DNA of 64,000 nucleotides, taken from NCBI RefSeq assembly GCF_002878395.1, contig NC_061115.1, positions 217,990,606 through 218,054,605 on the forward strand. The letters are read 5' to 3'. Each line of letters begins with the position of its first letter. Within the stretch, counting starts at the first letter, position 1. Shown here piece by piece: positions 22,852 through 34,983 of this stretch. The notes under the pieces are model-generated. The model ran no database searches, had not been told where the DNA came from, and saw only the letters and a list, made by a program, of their open reading frames with translations. Made by a program: the position numbers and the translations under genes. The DNA is from Capsicum annuum (Eukaryota > Streptophyta > Magnoliopsida > Solanales > Solanaceae).

Positions 22852-23042
22852 GACTGCTTTTTTGAAATGCAAGAGCATGGATTAGAGAATAGATTAGATT
22901 CCAAAGCATGAACTAAATCACAAAGAGGGGAACCATTCCTAAATGCCTAGTAGCCTCCTGCTTATAAGTATGGTGTGCTACACACACATAAACAAGACGT
23001 TAGTCGACACAATTTTGCAGATACCTTGGGACCATGAACCGA

Positions 23043-23054
23043 GCTCTGATACTA
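23043..23054 (-). other. Primer binding site of B
   Basis: The minus strand reads TAGTATCAGAGC (iMet type, one change), 4 nt from the LTR end. The conserved leader follows at 23042-22930. Confidence 0.75.
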
Positions 23055-23058
23055 AGTT

Positions 23059-25222
23059 TGTTACGATCCAAACTGAGGCCCTGGCCATGATGAGCATCCT
23101 GAACCATGAAGGCCTAAATGCCCCTCTCCATCTAGTAGTCATGGACAACGTTCATACAATAAAAGAAGATGCAGAACAAAATATAATATAGAATCATGGT
23201 CATTCTGAATTCAATTTAAAGGTGAAAGGTAAAACCCATAATAACTAAACAATATTTGAACCAGTCTCCAAAATCTCTAATACATGATAAAATGACAACT
23301 GTCAAAAAACTAGGACAAGGCCCCCAGTAGAACAAAACCATAATAAATGATAAGTCAGAAAGAACAGGCCTTCTGAAATAAATAAGGCTCACCACTGCAC
23401 AATCTGCTTCTGTCTGAACACTCTACTGCTTAGTCGATCCACTAGATTTAGCCTCAGACCCTGAGAGGTTGGGGGTCAATACAGTTGTACTGGTACGCAG
23501 ATAAAATCCAAAATATTGATTTTTATTTAACATATATGAGAGCAATTTAAAACAGTTCATAAATATGTCACATGCTAAGAATCACATGGGCATTTTTAAA
23601 AGACTCTATAAAATCATCTGAACTCTGTGACACTCTTTCTTTTACTTCTGCGCCAGGTGGTATATCCTACAATTCTGTAATTCCATGGGCTACAAGGAAT
23701 CTGCCCTTAACTCGGCAGCCAAGTCCCCAACTCAAGTTTGACGCAAGGGTCGGAGTCTCTGAATCTGTACTACGCCACAGGGCCATCGCCATCGTACAAA
23801 AGTAACATACCCGTATTGGCAAAACACGACTTTAGGCTATAAGTTGATTGACTCGTGCCCTCTTCAGGTAAACACCTAACCCTCTTTAAGCCATTTTTAA
23901 TTATTTACAACATGCAATCTTTGAAATTAGACTCTAAAGACTCTAGTTCTGTTATGGCATAAATTTATATGGTATCGTCACACCATTGACTTGCAAGTCA
24001 CATTCTTTGAGCCATTTATAGAAAATTATATATCTATCCTCAAAATATGGAATTGAGGACCACCATATCAACAGTTTTTTTCAAGAAACTCATTCTTTAA
24101 AAATCATGTAAACATATACAAGAAAACTCTCGTTTTCAATATTTCAAACACACAAGAAGGTCATGTCAAAGATATCAATCACATGTAACTTTCTTTTTAA
24201 TACAAGAAAGAAATCATATCAAGAAACTCCTTCTCATCATCACCAAAACATTGTTATTACTTTAATATTGATAAGATCATTTTCAATCCATTAAATATGC
24301 ATCTCAAATCATTCTCAATAGTTTCATAAACTCTAAATCATCAAAGAGAGGGATTTCAATGATAATGCTCTCAATAAAATCTTCAATATCATACATATAC
24401 ATATATATGTAAATCAATTTTAAGGGGGAAAGACCTAAAGGCCAAAACAATAACATTATCAAAACATTCATAATGCAAAATTTAAAGCGTAAGTTCCAAG
24501 ACCCCTTTCAAATTCATGCTTGATAATCTTTAAATCACGTTCTAGTGTTTACAATACTATGTATTTTTTAGATAAACCCCACGTACCTTAAATTAGGATT
24601 TGATGGGTGATTCTTGAAGGCCTCGGGTTGGGGATTCTAAATCTTTAATCAATTTCTAAAACCGATGGTGGAATCTTGAGTTATTTGGAATTTTAGTTTA
24701 AAACCCTAAGGGGTGTTCTTGATGGATTTTGATGAAAATATCAATAAAGTGGTGTTTTGGGAGTATAATCCCATGTTTAAGCTGAAGAAGGGGGTGGAAG
24801 TACCCAATTTACCCTTAAAAACATTTCTGAAAGCTGCAGCCTGAAGGGGGAGCTTGCGTCGCATGCTGTAGTGCACCAGGATGGAGCGTGAGCCGCATGA
24901 TCCATCAAACGCTACCCACCATAGGAATGGAGCGTGCGTCGCACACAAATTGCACGATGCTACTGTTTTGGGTACCAAACACGCCTTTACGCTTGTCCAA
25001 AGATTCTGAAACTTACTCGGGATGTACCCTTGACACCCTCGATTATGAATCAACTAACAAATTGTTATTCTAAGGCCGGGAAGGTCTAGAAAAAAATCAT
25101 CAAATATTAAAGGTTCAAAATGAGACTAAGTCTTTTTGACACTTAGAAAAATATTCTAGTTTTCAACTCTATGTGCATACTACTAAGAGCTAACACATGT
25201 ACGACTTTTGCGGGGTGTTACA
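23059..25222 (-). repeat. 5' LTR of B
   Basis: On the minus strand it starts TGTAACACCCCG (25222) and ends CGTAACA (23059), 2164 bp. It includes a GC-rich island at about 24850-24965 with AGCGTGCGTCGCAC. No coding sequence is seen. Its 3' partner is outside the window. Confidence 0.85.
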
Positions 25223-25418
25223 TTCTATTAGTTGAATGCATGTAGGAAAAAATATTTTTGAGAATCCCATTGTGGATGTTCTTCCATTCAACTTTCGTTT
25301 AACAGTTCGATAATCTAATGTGGTCTGAAAAGTTTGAAATAACTTAAAACTAAGCCTTGATGAATATATAAATGATTTTAAGGGTTCGTGATTTTGTATC
25401 TAATATCATTTATGGATT
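25223..25418. other. Unassigned AT-rich spacer
   Basis: I see no gene or repeat motif. It may be part of the target sequence of element B. Confidence 0.4.
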
Positions 25419-25770
25419 AGGGTGTTTGATATGAAGAACAATACTTTTCACTAAAAATAAGTGCGTTTCTTTCTTATTTCTTAAAATAAGTAGAAAATAT
25501 TGGTTGAAAATATTTTATATAATTTATGGAAATACCCTGGAGAGGAGTGAGAATAGGAGTATGGGAATGCTTGGAGATGGAGGCTGGAAGTGTTGGAGGA
25601 TGAAGAGGAAATAATTAATATGGAATACCACTTATGTAACTTGCTCTCGTACTTCCGCGAGAGAGGTTATTTTTCTCTTTTTAAGGAATAGAAAAATATA
25701 TCGACCAAATATAGGAAAGTTGAAAAATGTAAAGTGAAAAATATTTTTCTCTATGCCTAGACAACCTTAG
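25419..25770. mobile_element. MITE-like element with long imperfect terminal inverted repeats
   Basis: The left end TAGGGTGTTTGATATGAAG plus CAATACTTTTCACT is mirrored by the right end; its reverse complement starts TAAGGTTGTCTAGGCATAGA and runs into AATATTTTTCACTTT. About 350 bp with no ORF. The 'gtgtttggta'-type end is usual in plant hAT-like MITEs. No clear target duplication was found. Confidence 0.5.
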
Positions 25771-26200
25771 GGGACGTTTGGTAGAGTGTATAAGAATAAG
25801 GCGTAATATAGTGTATTAGTAATGCTTGCATTAGTAATGCTTGTACTAGTTGTGCTTGCATTAGTTATATTGATATTGTTTCTTAAACATTATTTGATTT
25901 GATGTATTAAAAATAATATATCTTACAGAATTCCTATTAAAAATGTTTGTTTACAAAAATATCCTTCTTTGACATTGTGCACTTTCTTTGCAACAAAGTT
26001 TTTTTGTCATCTTAAACATAATTAGTATTGTTGAACAAATATATAGAGGTATATGAGTACTTGCAAGACCTTCGGCTTTACGCATGAAATGTTATGCTGA
26101 TGGATTACCATAGTCGAAACAAAAAAAAATACAAGATGTAGAATCAATGAATAGTTTCATGTTATTTTTAATCATTTTAAAGACCCTTGAAGAAAAATAA
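25771..26200. mobile_element. Second MITE-like segment (probably truncated)
   Basis: It begins GGGGACGTTTGGTAGAGTGT and contains a short tandem repeat of TTAGTAATGCTTGCA (about three copies at 25815-25870). No matching right end is seen, so it seems truncated. The remainder to 26200 is featureless. Confidence 0.4.
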
Positions 26201-27795
26201 AGATATATTGTAGTTATTTAAACCAGCTATCATAAGCATAATCCATACATAATTCAAAGTGCGGAAGAAATAATGAAATTCAACTTGATCTGATGATCAA
26301 AATATGTCAATAAAGTTATGAAAATAAAATACTTAAATCCCACCTACGAAGCCTCTACTGAATACTAACTGTTAAGGATAGAACAAGGCCACCGGCTGGA
26401 CCATAAACTGAAAGAAGTCAATATATGAATAAATGCTCTCCAAAAGATGGATGGCGTACCAACTCTGTCATTATACCAAATGTTCTACTGATGTGATGGA
26501 CCACGGGACTGTGCCTTAGAACCAGAATTATAAAGGTCAATACTTGAAAAATATTGGTATGAAAAACAATCCAAAAATAGCGTATATTTCATTTAAAATA
26601 CTCAAGAGAATTGTGAAAACGATTTAGCATAGTGACTATAAAAAACATGAGCATAATTCAAAGGCTTCAAAACATTCTTGTAAATCATGGACTCAACTCT
26701 TTAATTTACTTCTAAGCTAGATGGTACACCCTAAACGTCTATTATCCTACAGGCTATATGAGATCCGCCCTTAACTCGGTGGCCCAACCCCCAATCCAAG
26801 TTTGCCGCAAAGATTGGAGTTTTCATAGCATGATAAATCTCCCAGTGAGTATACCGTAGGCATCCACTAATGGGAGATGTCCTAATTATCCTCCCATATA
26901 GTATAACATATCATAAATTCCCCGTCGGCAAAACACGATTTTCGACAATGAGTTATCTGAATTTGTTCCTTCTTCGGGTAACCATCTAACTCTCTAAGAG
27001 CTCATTTTTAGTCTTTTAAAACATGCATCTTTCCCAAAACATAGTCTGAAGTATGAAAAGATGTCATCACATTTGTTTGATTTGGTATTGTCATACCAAA
27101 ACTTGTAAGTCATATAAGTCATATCATGTCATGTCATGTCTTTAACCCTTTATTTAAAAACATGCTATTTGACCACCAAAATGATTCTATTATCACATGA
27201 GAGTTATTATTTTAAAATCACATGAAAAATTATGCAAAGTACTCTCCTTTCAAGACTTTAACATTGGGTGACCATCATTTTCATAAATCACATGCAATTC
27301 TTTTATTTAACACAAAAGGGCATTTATCAATATGAAACACCTCTTGAACAAATATAAAAGGACAACCATATTTGATAAAGAGGCATTTAAAACTTATTTA
27401 TCCAATCGTTAGTTAAACAACCCCCAACAATAATATAAATAAATCTCATGATTGATAAAGGGGGGCTATTAGTTCATGCTCTCAAATTCACTTCAAAACT
27501 CAAAATACATGCACATATTTCATAATTATTTGAGAACCCAAAATTTTTTAAATACATGAATCTTATCATAAAATTATGGTCCACAGTCCAAACACTTCAA
27601 GACTCTTAACATATGCACATAATCAAAGTTTCAAACTTGAAGAAAATCCCATAATAAATGGATAATTCTATCAAAAGGTTGAGGTTTCGAAATTCATGTT
27701 TTTTAATCAACTTCAAAGACTTAAATTACATACATACAGAATAAGGATTATTAAAATCAACATATTTATGCCAATAAATTTTAGGATAGTTCTAG
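26200..27795 (-). mobile_element. LTR fragment G (B-like, minus strand)
   Basis: Its phrases follow the same order as the B LTR between about 24530 and 23180: 'ggacaaggcc', then the 'cccttaactcggtggcc' and 'gccgcaaagattggag' block, then 'ggcaaaacacgattt'. It is more diverged than the other LTRs. Neither end is intact, and the C 5' LTR begins at 27796. Confidence 0.65.
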
Positions 27796-29914
27796 TGTAA
27801 CGCCCCGAAGTTTGCCTAGCTAAGTTTTTCTCTAAAGTATCAAGCATGGTCTTCTAGAGTGATTTATACTTAATTACCTATGGAATTACAATCTGTCGAC
27901 ATAAGATTCGTCCAAAACGGACACTCGGTAAAGGAGTTATGGTTAATTTAAGTCCTAGTCGTAAAACACCGTCATTCGTATTCTTGGCGCGTCGCAGAGA
28001 GGGTGTAAATGACGATGGTCAATTTCTAGTGAGACTCCGCGATGGTGGCACATCGTGGAGTGGGCCAAATTCCTATTCTTCAATTTCCAGTGAGCCACAG
28101 CGATTGTGGCATGTCGCGGTGGCCCATAAAATTAGACACCCAGTTATATTTTTAATCCATATCATTAAGGGTATATTGTGTATTTCTATCCCTCTTATCA
28201 GATTAAACACGGGATTATATTCCCAACTGACCACATTACTCATATTTGCCTCAAAAATTCACAAGAACTCTCCCTAGGGTTTCAAATAAGAATCCCGAAT
28301 AACTCAAGATTTAATCGTGGGTTTTCAAAACAAATCAGAGATTTGGAATTCCCAAGCCATAGGAATCAAGAAACATTCTTTAATTTCCTAAATCGAGGTA
28401 CGTGGGATTTTTCTAAAATCTCATGGGCATAGAAATCATGATTTTAAGAAAGGGGTTTTGAATTTATGAATATATTCATGTTTTAGAAGCGTTGATGATA
28501 TTGTTTTGGCCTTTAGGATTTCCCCTAAATTGATTTGAATAGTATATATGTATGTATGCATTGAAAACCGTGAATTGGGAATTGAGAGCATGAAATATAT
28601 ATAATCTCCCTCTCCCATTACTTTATTATTTGATTTACAAGTTATGAATCTTTACATTTCATGGTTTACAGAATGATTCAAGATACTTTTTGTCCTATGT
28701 GAAATTCATGATGATTAAGAATGGGAGAGAGGAATGCTTTTATGATTTTAAATGTTGAGACTGATAAACAAAGAAACTTCAGGAATGTTTTTGAGAAGTT
28801 GGCCACTACTTGTTGAAATTGTTGAATGAATGGAAAGTCTTTGCATGATTTTTGACTAATGATTTGAGATATGACTCTTCTTACAGTATATGTATGATCA
28901 AGTGGCTTGGACATTGTTTTAGAATGAAATAATCTTATATGGCTCAGAATAACGACTTGCAATTCTTGGTATGATGATACCAATTCAGACAATGCCATAA
29001 CAGAGACAAACTAACACAGACATCAAACTTTCATATTTTAGAATTTCAGAATGATGCATGTTCAGAAAAGGCTAAAATAGGTTATAAAGAGATGTTAGGT
29101 GGTTTCCTAAAGAGAGAACGATTTCAGATAACTCATTGCCCAAAACCGTGATTTGATGATCCGAGTATATTATATTATGCTGGCATAGTGCCGTATGGCA
29201 TATCAAAATCAGAGATTCCAACCCTTGTGGCACACTTGGGTTGGAGGCTTCCCCGCCGAGTCAATGGCGGATTCCATATAGACCGTGGAATATCAGAATT
29301 GTAAGGGAGTGCCACCTAACTCAAAAGTAATACAAAGATCAGAATTTGCATTGATAGAAAGGTTTTATGTTTTCAGAAATCCCGTGTGTTTTGAAAATTA
29401 TATCTTTCATGATGTTTATGACTAGCTCTTACCTATTTTAGTTATATAAAAGCTTTATTTTGGATTGCTCTATGTACTAGTACATCTATATTGACCCCTC
29501 TCCCTCCCAGGTTCTGAGGCTCAGTCTTGGGGTCCAGCTATTCAGTAGAGTATTTCAGAGAGAAATAATCCATGCAGTGGTGAGCCTTCTTTGTTCTACA
29601 AGGATCATTTATTTCAAATTATGTGACTACTATGGTTTTGGTCTATTGGGGGCCTTGTCCCAGTTTTCAAATAGATGTTATTTTTAGATATAGTAGAGAT
29701 TTTGAAGACTGGATCAGATATTGTTTAGATATTATTGGATCCTTCACTGTTAAACTAAATACAAAGTACAACCTTGTTTTCATGTTTGACTATAATTCTG
29801 CATTTTCTTTTATTATATGGATGTTGTGCATGATTACCATATAGAGAAGGGCATTTTAGGCCTTCATGGTTTGGGATGTTCGTCATGGACAGGGCCTCGG
29901 TTCGGGTTGTATCA
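27796..29914 (+). repeat. 5' LTR of C
   Basis: 2119 bp, starting TGTAACGCCCCG and ending GGGTTGTATCA. It corresponds throughout to 34984-37193. The GC-rich island lies at about 27985-28125. Confidence 0.85.
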
Positions 29915-29918
29915 AACT

Positions 29919-29930
29919 TGGTATTAGAGC
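29919..29930 (+). other. Primer binding site of C
   Basis: TGGTATTAGAGC, iMet type with one C-to-T change, 4 nt after the LTR. The conserved leader (29931-30040) follows. Confidence 0.8.
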
Positions 29931-30129
29931 ACGGTTCATGGTCCCAGGGTGTCTGCAAAATCGCGTCGGGTAGAGTTTTTTTTATGGGTGTGTAGCACGC
30001 CATACCTATAAGCAGGAGGCTACTAGGCGTTTAGGAAAATATTTTCCCTCTTTATGGTTTAGTTCATGCGTTAGAGTCTGAGTTAGAATTGTCCCTAATT
30101 AGTGATCTATTGTATTTCAGAAAACAATC

Positions 30130-31440
30130 ATGCCTCCCCATCGTTCCAACAAATAGGATACTCAGGATGATTAAGTCCGCCCACCTATGGGATACGGGCC
30201 CGTAATAGAGCGTACACACTAAAACCTATTCCTACTATGGGAGTATCTCTAGTCTCGACCAGTCCTCCTCGAGCTCCTGGAATAAATGTTAATTATTCCT
30301 AGTTGTCCATGAGGGACATATCGAATACAAAATTCAAGCAGTCCATTCACATGCTTGCATAAATAGTAGCCGTATAGACTCAAAGGTCAGAAGATACTGG
30401 GTCTGCATCTATCACTTCTGAGGCTATTAGAGTGGGCTAGTTTATGAGAATGAACCCACCCAAATTCTCTGGCACTAAGGTAGAAGAGGACCCATAGGAG
30501 TTCGCAGATGAAATGGACAAAATTTTCAAAGTAATACATGTGGATCAGGAGGAAGGGGTGGAGTTAGCAGCATAGTAGCTTAAGGATGTAGCGAACCAAT
30601 GGTACAATGAGTGGGAGGATATGAAGAGAGAGAGTGCTGAGACCACAATCTGGGATGAATTTATGGAAGCTTTTCTTGACTGATTCTTTCCTTTAGAGTT
30701 GAGGAAAGCCAAAGTAGAGGAATTCATGAATTTTAAATAGGAGAATATAAGTGTCCAGGAGTACACTTTGAAGTTTAACCAATTAGCCCGCTCTGCACCA
30801 GAGATGACTAGCAATATGAGAGCCCGGATGAGGATATTTGCATTCGGCCTTTTAGATGATCTAGTGCTTAAATGTCAAGGGGCGATGATAAATAGGGATA
30901 TGGACTTTTCTAGGCTGTCAGTCCATATGCAACAAGTAGAAGAAAAGAAAAATAAAATCACTGAGTTTAGAGAGAAGGACAGGCAGGCAAAGAGAGCCAA
31001 AATAGTAGATCAACATCACAGTCAGTCGGAAAGTGGTAAGTGGGGAAGTAAATGGCAGAAAAAGAAGAATTGGGGTAATGCACAGTCCGCAGGCAGCGCC
31101 CCAGCACCTAGACCTCCAGTCGACAGAAAATCTCAGAGTTTCCAGACTAATCAGGGATCTAGAGCTTAGGATACTTAGTCACAGGGTAGTGTGGCTCTGC
31201 AATATCGTACTTTTTTGTGGTGTGAGACTTGTGGTAGGAATCATCCAGGAAGGTGTCAGTGGGCAGCATTTTTATGTTATTCATATGGTTAGCCAGGTCA
31301 CTTACAAAGGGATTGTCCATCTGCTAAAAGAAATTTTGGTGGTGCAAAATCTTAGGAAAATTCTTCCGCACCACCACCACATCAAAAGGGCACCACTTTA
31401 GCTGCCGGAAGCCGTCACAATTGGCTGTATGCTTTGAATA
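30130..31440 (+). pseudogene. C gag
   Basis: The ATG at 30130 is followed by two early stops and a frame change near 30180-30200. From there the capsid similarity runs in frame 3 to 31169. It has stops at many glutamine positions, for example in the part equivalent to ...SIHMLA*. Motifs include EYTLKFNQLARSAPEM and DMDFSRLSVHMQQVEEKK, then a basic linker. A zinc knuckle (CYSYG*PGHLQRDC, with a lost cysteine and a stop) lies near 31275-31320. Gag would form the particle that packages element RNA. Confidence 0.85.
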
Positions 31441-31479
31441 ACCTCCAGGAGGTAGAGTCCCAGAAGTTGTCACCGATAT

Positions 31480-31966
31480 ATTACAAATCTTTTCCCGTGA
31501 TGTATATATGTTTCTGGATCCCAGGTCTACCTTATCTTATGTGACCCTGTATGTGGCTGTTGGTTTTGGGTTTAAGCCCGATGTGATTGCTGAACCTTTC
31601 TCTGTTTCCACTCCGGTGGGTGATTCTGTTGTGGCTAGGAAGGTGTACAAAAATTGTGTTATGTCTATTCTTAGTATGGATACTTTGGCAGACCTCATAG
31701 AACTTGATATGGATACTTTTAATGATATCCTAGGAATGAAATGGCTCCATCGGTGTTATGCCATACTAGATTGTAGAACACAAAAGGTTACCTTTTCTTT
31801 TTCGAATGAGCCAGTTATAGAGTGGGAAGGGCATTCTTTAGGACCTATAGGGAACTTCATATCTTATCTCAAAGCCCATAAACTTATTTCCAAGGGATCC
31901 TGTATCATCTTATTCGGGTTAAAGAGTCTAACACCGAAAGTGTTCCTCTTTGTTCTATACCTGTAG
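31480..31966 (+). pseudogene. C aspartic protease region
   Basis: An open stretch at 31508-31966 begins FLDPRSTLSYVTLYV, in which the active-site glycine is arginine. It continues through ADLIELDMDTFNDILGMKWL to the linker before RT. A frame change separates it from RT. Confidence 0.8.
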
Positions 31967-33300
31967 TAAATAAATTCCTAGAAGTTTTTCCAGATGATCT
32001 CCTAGGAATTCCACCTGATAGGGAGATAGATTTTGGTATTGAGGTGTTGCCATATACCCATCCTATTTCTATTCTGCCATATAGAATGGCTCTTATAGAG
32101 CTAAAAGAGTTGAAAGAATAGTTAGTAGATCTCCTAGATAAAGGTTTTATCAGACCTAGTGTTTCTCCCTGGGGTGCACCTGTACTCTTCGTGCAAAAAA
32201 AAGATGGTTCCCTGCATATGTCCATAGATTACTGTCAGCTGAATAAGGTCACTGTTAAAAATAAATATCCTCTTCCTAGGATTGATGACCTCTTTGACCA
32301 ACTTCAGGGTGATAAGTGTTTTTCTAAAATAGACCTTCGTTCGGGATATCATCAATTAAAAGTTAGGGAGTCATACATTCCTAAAACAGCTTTCCAAACC
32401 AGATATGGTCATTATGAATTCTTAGTCATATCCTTTGAATTGACTAATGCCTCTGTGGCTTTCATGTACCTAATGAATAGGGTCTTCCATCAGTTCCTTG
32501 ACCTATTTGTCATAGTTTTTATTGATGGCATCTTGATTTACTCCAAAAGTGAGGAGGACTATGCCAATCACCTCCGACTTATTCTCCAGATCTCAAAGAT
32601 CATAAGTTGTATGTGAAATTATCCAAGTGTGAATTCTGGATGAATGCTATTGCTTTCTTGGGGCATATTGTATCTAGTGAGGGGATTCGGGTTGATCCCT
32701 AAAAGATTGAGACTGTTAGAAAATGGCCCAGACCCATGAATCCAACCGAAATTCGAAGCTTCTTGAGTTTGGTAGGATATTACAAAAGGTTCTTAGAGAG
32801 TTTTTCTTCCATAGCTGCACTACTTACTAAGTTGACTCAGAAAAAGATAAAGTTTTCGTGGTCTGACTCTTGTGAGAATAGTTTTGAGAAGTTGAAAGAC
32901 AAGTTGACTACTGCTCCTGTCTTGACTCTTTTGGAAGGTACAAAGGGTTTTGTGGTGTATTGTGATACGTCCCGAGTGGGACTTGGTTGTGTACTTATGC
33001 AGCATGGTAAGGTAGTAGCTTATGCATCTTGGCAGTTGAAGGTACACGAGCGGAACTACCTCACTCATGACTTGGAGTTCGCGGCTATGGTTTTTGTACT
33101 TAAGATATGGAAACACTAGTTGTACAGAGTACATGTTGATGTATTTACTGACCATAAAATTTTACAGTATGTTTTCTCGCAGAAAGAATTGAACCTCAGA
33201 CAGAGGCGTTAGATGGAATTGCTAAAGGATTATGACATAAGATGCACTATCATCCGGGCAAGGCAAATGTGGTAGCTGATGCCTTTAGCAGGTTGTCTAA
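31967..33300 (+). pseudogene. C reverse transcriptase and RNase H
   Basis: RT starts with PDDLLGIPPDREIDF-like motifs near 31990. The palm and fingers are open from 32191 to 32616: [30 protein letters not shown], then the active site FIDG (32521-32529) instead of FIDD, so a catalytic aspartate is lost. A 1-nt loss near 32600 shifts the frame. The thumb and RNase H are open at 32736-33119 ([27 protein letters not shown]), with stops further on. The end of RNase H lies near 33290 (VVADAFSRL-like). Confidence 0.9.
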
Positions 33301-34690
33301 GGGTAGTCTTTCTCATATTGAGGAAGAGAAGAGGGAGATGGTGAAGGATATTCATCGACTCATAAATCTAGGAGTGTAACTTTTGGATTCCGAGGATAGA
33401 GAAGTGGTTGTTCACGAGATAGCTAAATCTTCCCTTTGTGCAGAAGTTAAAGAGAAGCAGGTTGAAGATCCTATCTTGATGTAGATCAAGAAAGATGTGG
33501 GTCACCAAAAGGTATTGTCATTTGAAATTGGTGGTGATGGTATTTTGAGATACCAGGGTAGGTTGTGTGTGCCAGATGTAGATGGTCTGAGGAAGAGAAT
33601 CCTTGACAAAGCTCACACGTAGAGGTATGTTGTTCACCCTGGCTCTACTAAGATGTATCATGATTTGTAAACCATTTATTAGTGGAATAATATGAAGCGT
33701 GATATGGCTAATTATGTTGCCACGTGTTTGAATTGCCAACAAGTTAAAGTAGAACATATGAGGCCAGGTGGTTCTTCTCAAGAGATAGCTTTGCCTTTTT
33801 GGAAGTGGGAGATGATTAATATGGACTTTATTGTAAGACTTCCAAGGTCCCAAAAATAGTATGATTCCATTTGGGTGATTGTAGATAGGCTGACCAAGCC
33901 AGCTCACTTCTACCTGTCAGGACTAATTATTCGGGAGAGGATTATGCCAAGCTGTTCATTGCAGAAATAGTTCATTTGCATGGGGTACCTGTGTCCATCA
34001 TATATGACCAAGGTACACAGTTTTCTTTACAGTTTTGGAAATTGTTTCAGAAGGGTTTAGGTACCCAAGTGAATTTGAGTATGGCTTTTCACCCTCAGAC
34101 TGATGGGTAGGCTGAACACACCATTCAAACCCTTAAGGACATATAGAGGGCCTGTGTAATTGATTTTAAAGGTAGTTGGGTGGATCACTTGCCATTGATA
34201 GAGTTCGCATATAATAACAGTTTTCATTCCAGTATTAAGATGATGCCATTTAAGGCATTGTATGGGAGAAGTTATGGGTCACCAATAGGGTGGTATGAAG
34301 TGGATGAGATGCATATGTTTGGGCTTGATCTTGTTCACTAGGCGATGGAAGATGTGAAACTTATCAGGGAACGACTTAAGATAGCCCAAAGTAGACAAAA
34401 ATCCTAAGCTGAAGTTAGAAGAAGGGAGTTAGTATTCGAGGTTGGTGATTAGATATTTTTAAAAGTTTCTCCTATGAAGGGAGTCATGCGGTATGCGAAG
34501 AAAGGTAAGTTGAGTCCTCGTTATATAGGACCATATCAGATTTTGAGAAGAATAGGTGCAGTTGCATATGAATTAGAGTTGCCTGCTAGTTTGGGTTCCG
34601 TTCATCCAGTATTTCATGTGTCCATATTGAAGAAATGTATTGGAGACCATAGTTTAGTGTTGCCTGTAGAGTATATCAAGGCAATAGACT
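33301..34690 (+). pseudogene. C integrase
   Basis: The zinc-binding region is at about 33560-33760 (VVHPGSTKMYHD, then CLNCQQVK). The catalytic core is at 33815-34250, with MDFI near 33822, YDQGTQF near 34005 and HPQTDG*AE near 34090. Stops are frequent. The C-terminal part, open from 34474, has [19 protein letters not shown] and the conserved [12 protein letters not shown], which leads into the chromodomain. Confidence 0.85.
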
Positions 34691-34870
34691 CCTTGTCTTA
34701 TGAAGAAGAGCCTATAGAAATCTTAGATCGTTAAGTTAGAAGATTAAGGAGCAAAGAGATAGCCTCAGTTAAAGTGTTGTGGAGAAACCTGAAAATTGAA
34801 GAAGCAACTTAGGAATCAGAAGTAGACATGAGAGCTAGATAGCCAAACCTTTTTGACCCAGTGGATGACG
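34691..34870 (+). pseudogene. C chromodomain
   Basis: After the integrase the frame gives [27 protein letters not shown], then a tryptophan-position stop (EEAT*ESE) and DMRAR. This is the integrase-linked chromodomain that defines chromoviruses and is thought to steer insertion to heterochromatin. Confidence 0.75.
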
Positions 34871-34948
34871 AAATAGAAGGTACAATCCTTGCCTTATTCT
34901 TTCTATGCCTTAGTATGCTTGAAATTGTGCTTGTCTGTGTCCAGCGTC

Positions 34949-34968
34949 AACATTCAGGGACGAATGTT
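34949..34968 (+). other. Stem-loop upstream of the C PPT
   Basis: AACATTC and GAATGTT form 7-bp arms around AGGGAC. It sits in the same place as the perfect hairpin in E and D. Confidence 0.6.
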
Positions 34969-34971
34969 CCC

Positions 34972-34980
34972 AAGGGGGGA
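34972..34980 (+). other. Polypurine tract of C
   Basis: AAGGGGGGA, three bases before the 3' LTR. Confidence 0.85.
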
Positions 34981-34983
34981 TAT

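Larger units (their letters stand above)
17847..25222 (-). mobile_element. Element B: Ty3/gypsy chromovirus (Tekay/Del type), 5' part, interrupted by S and E
   Basis: Reading leftwards: 5' LTR 25222-23059, PBS 23054-23043, gag from 22851, protease near 21500, RT to RNase H (21000-20894, then 19407-18291), and integrase to 17847. There E begins, and the remainder, including B's 3' LTR, lies outside the window. Every gene has stop codons or frameshifts. Insertion S divides the RT and left a GTTCT duplication. Confidence 0.85.
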
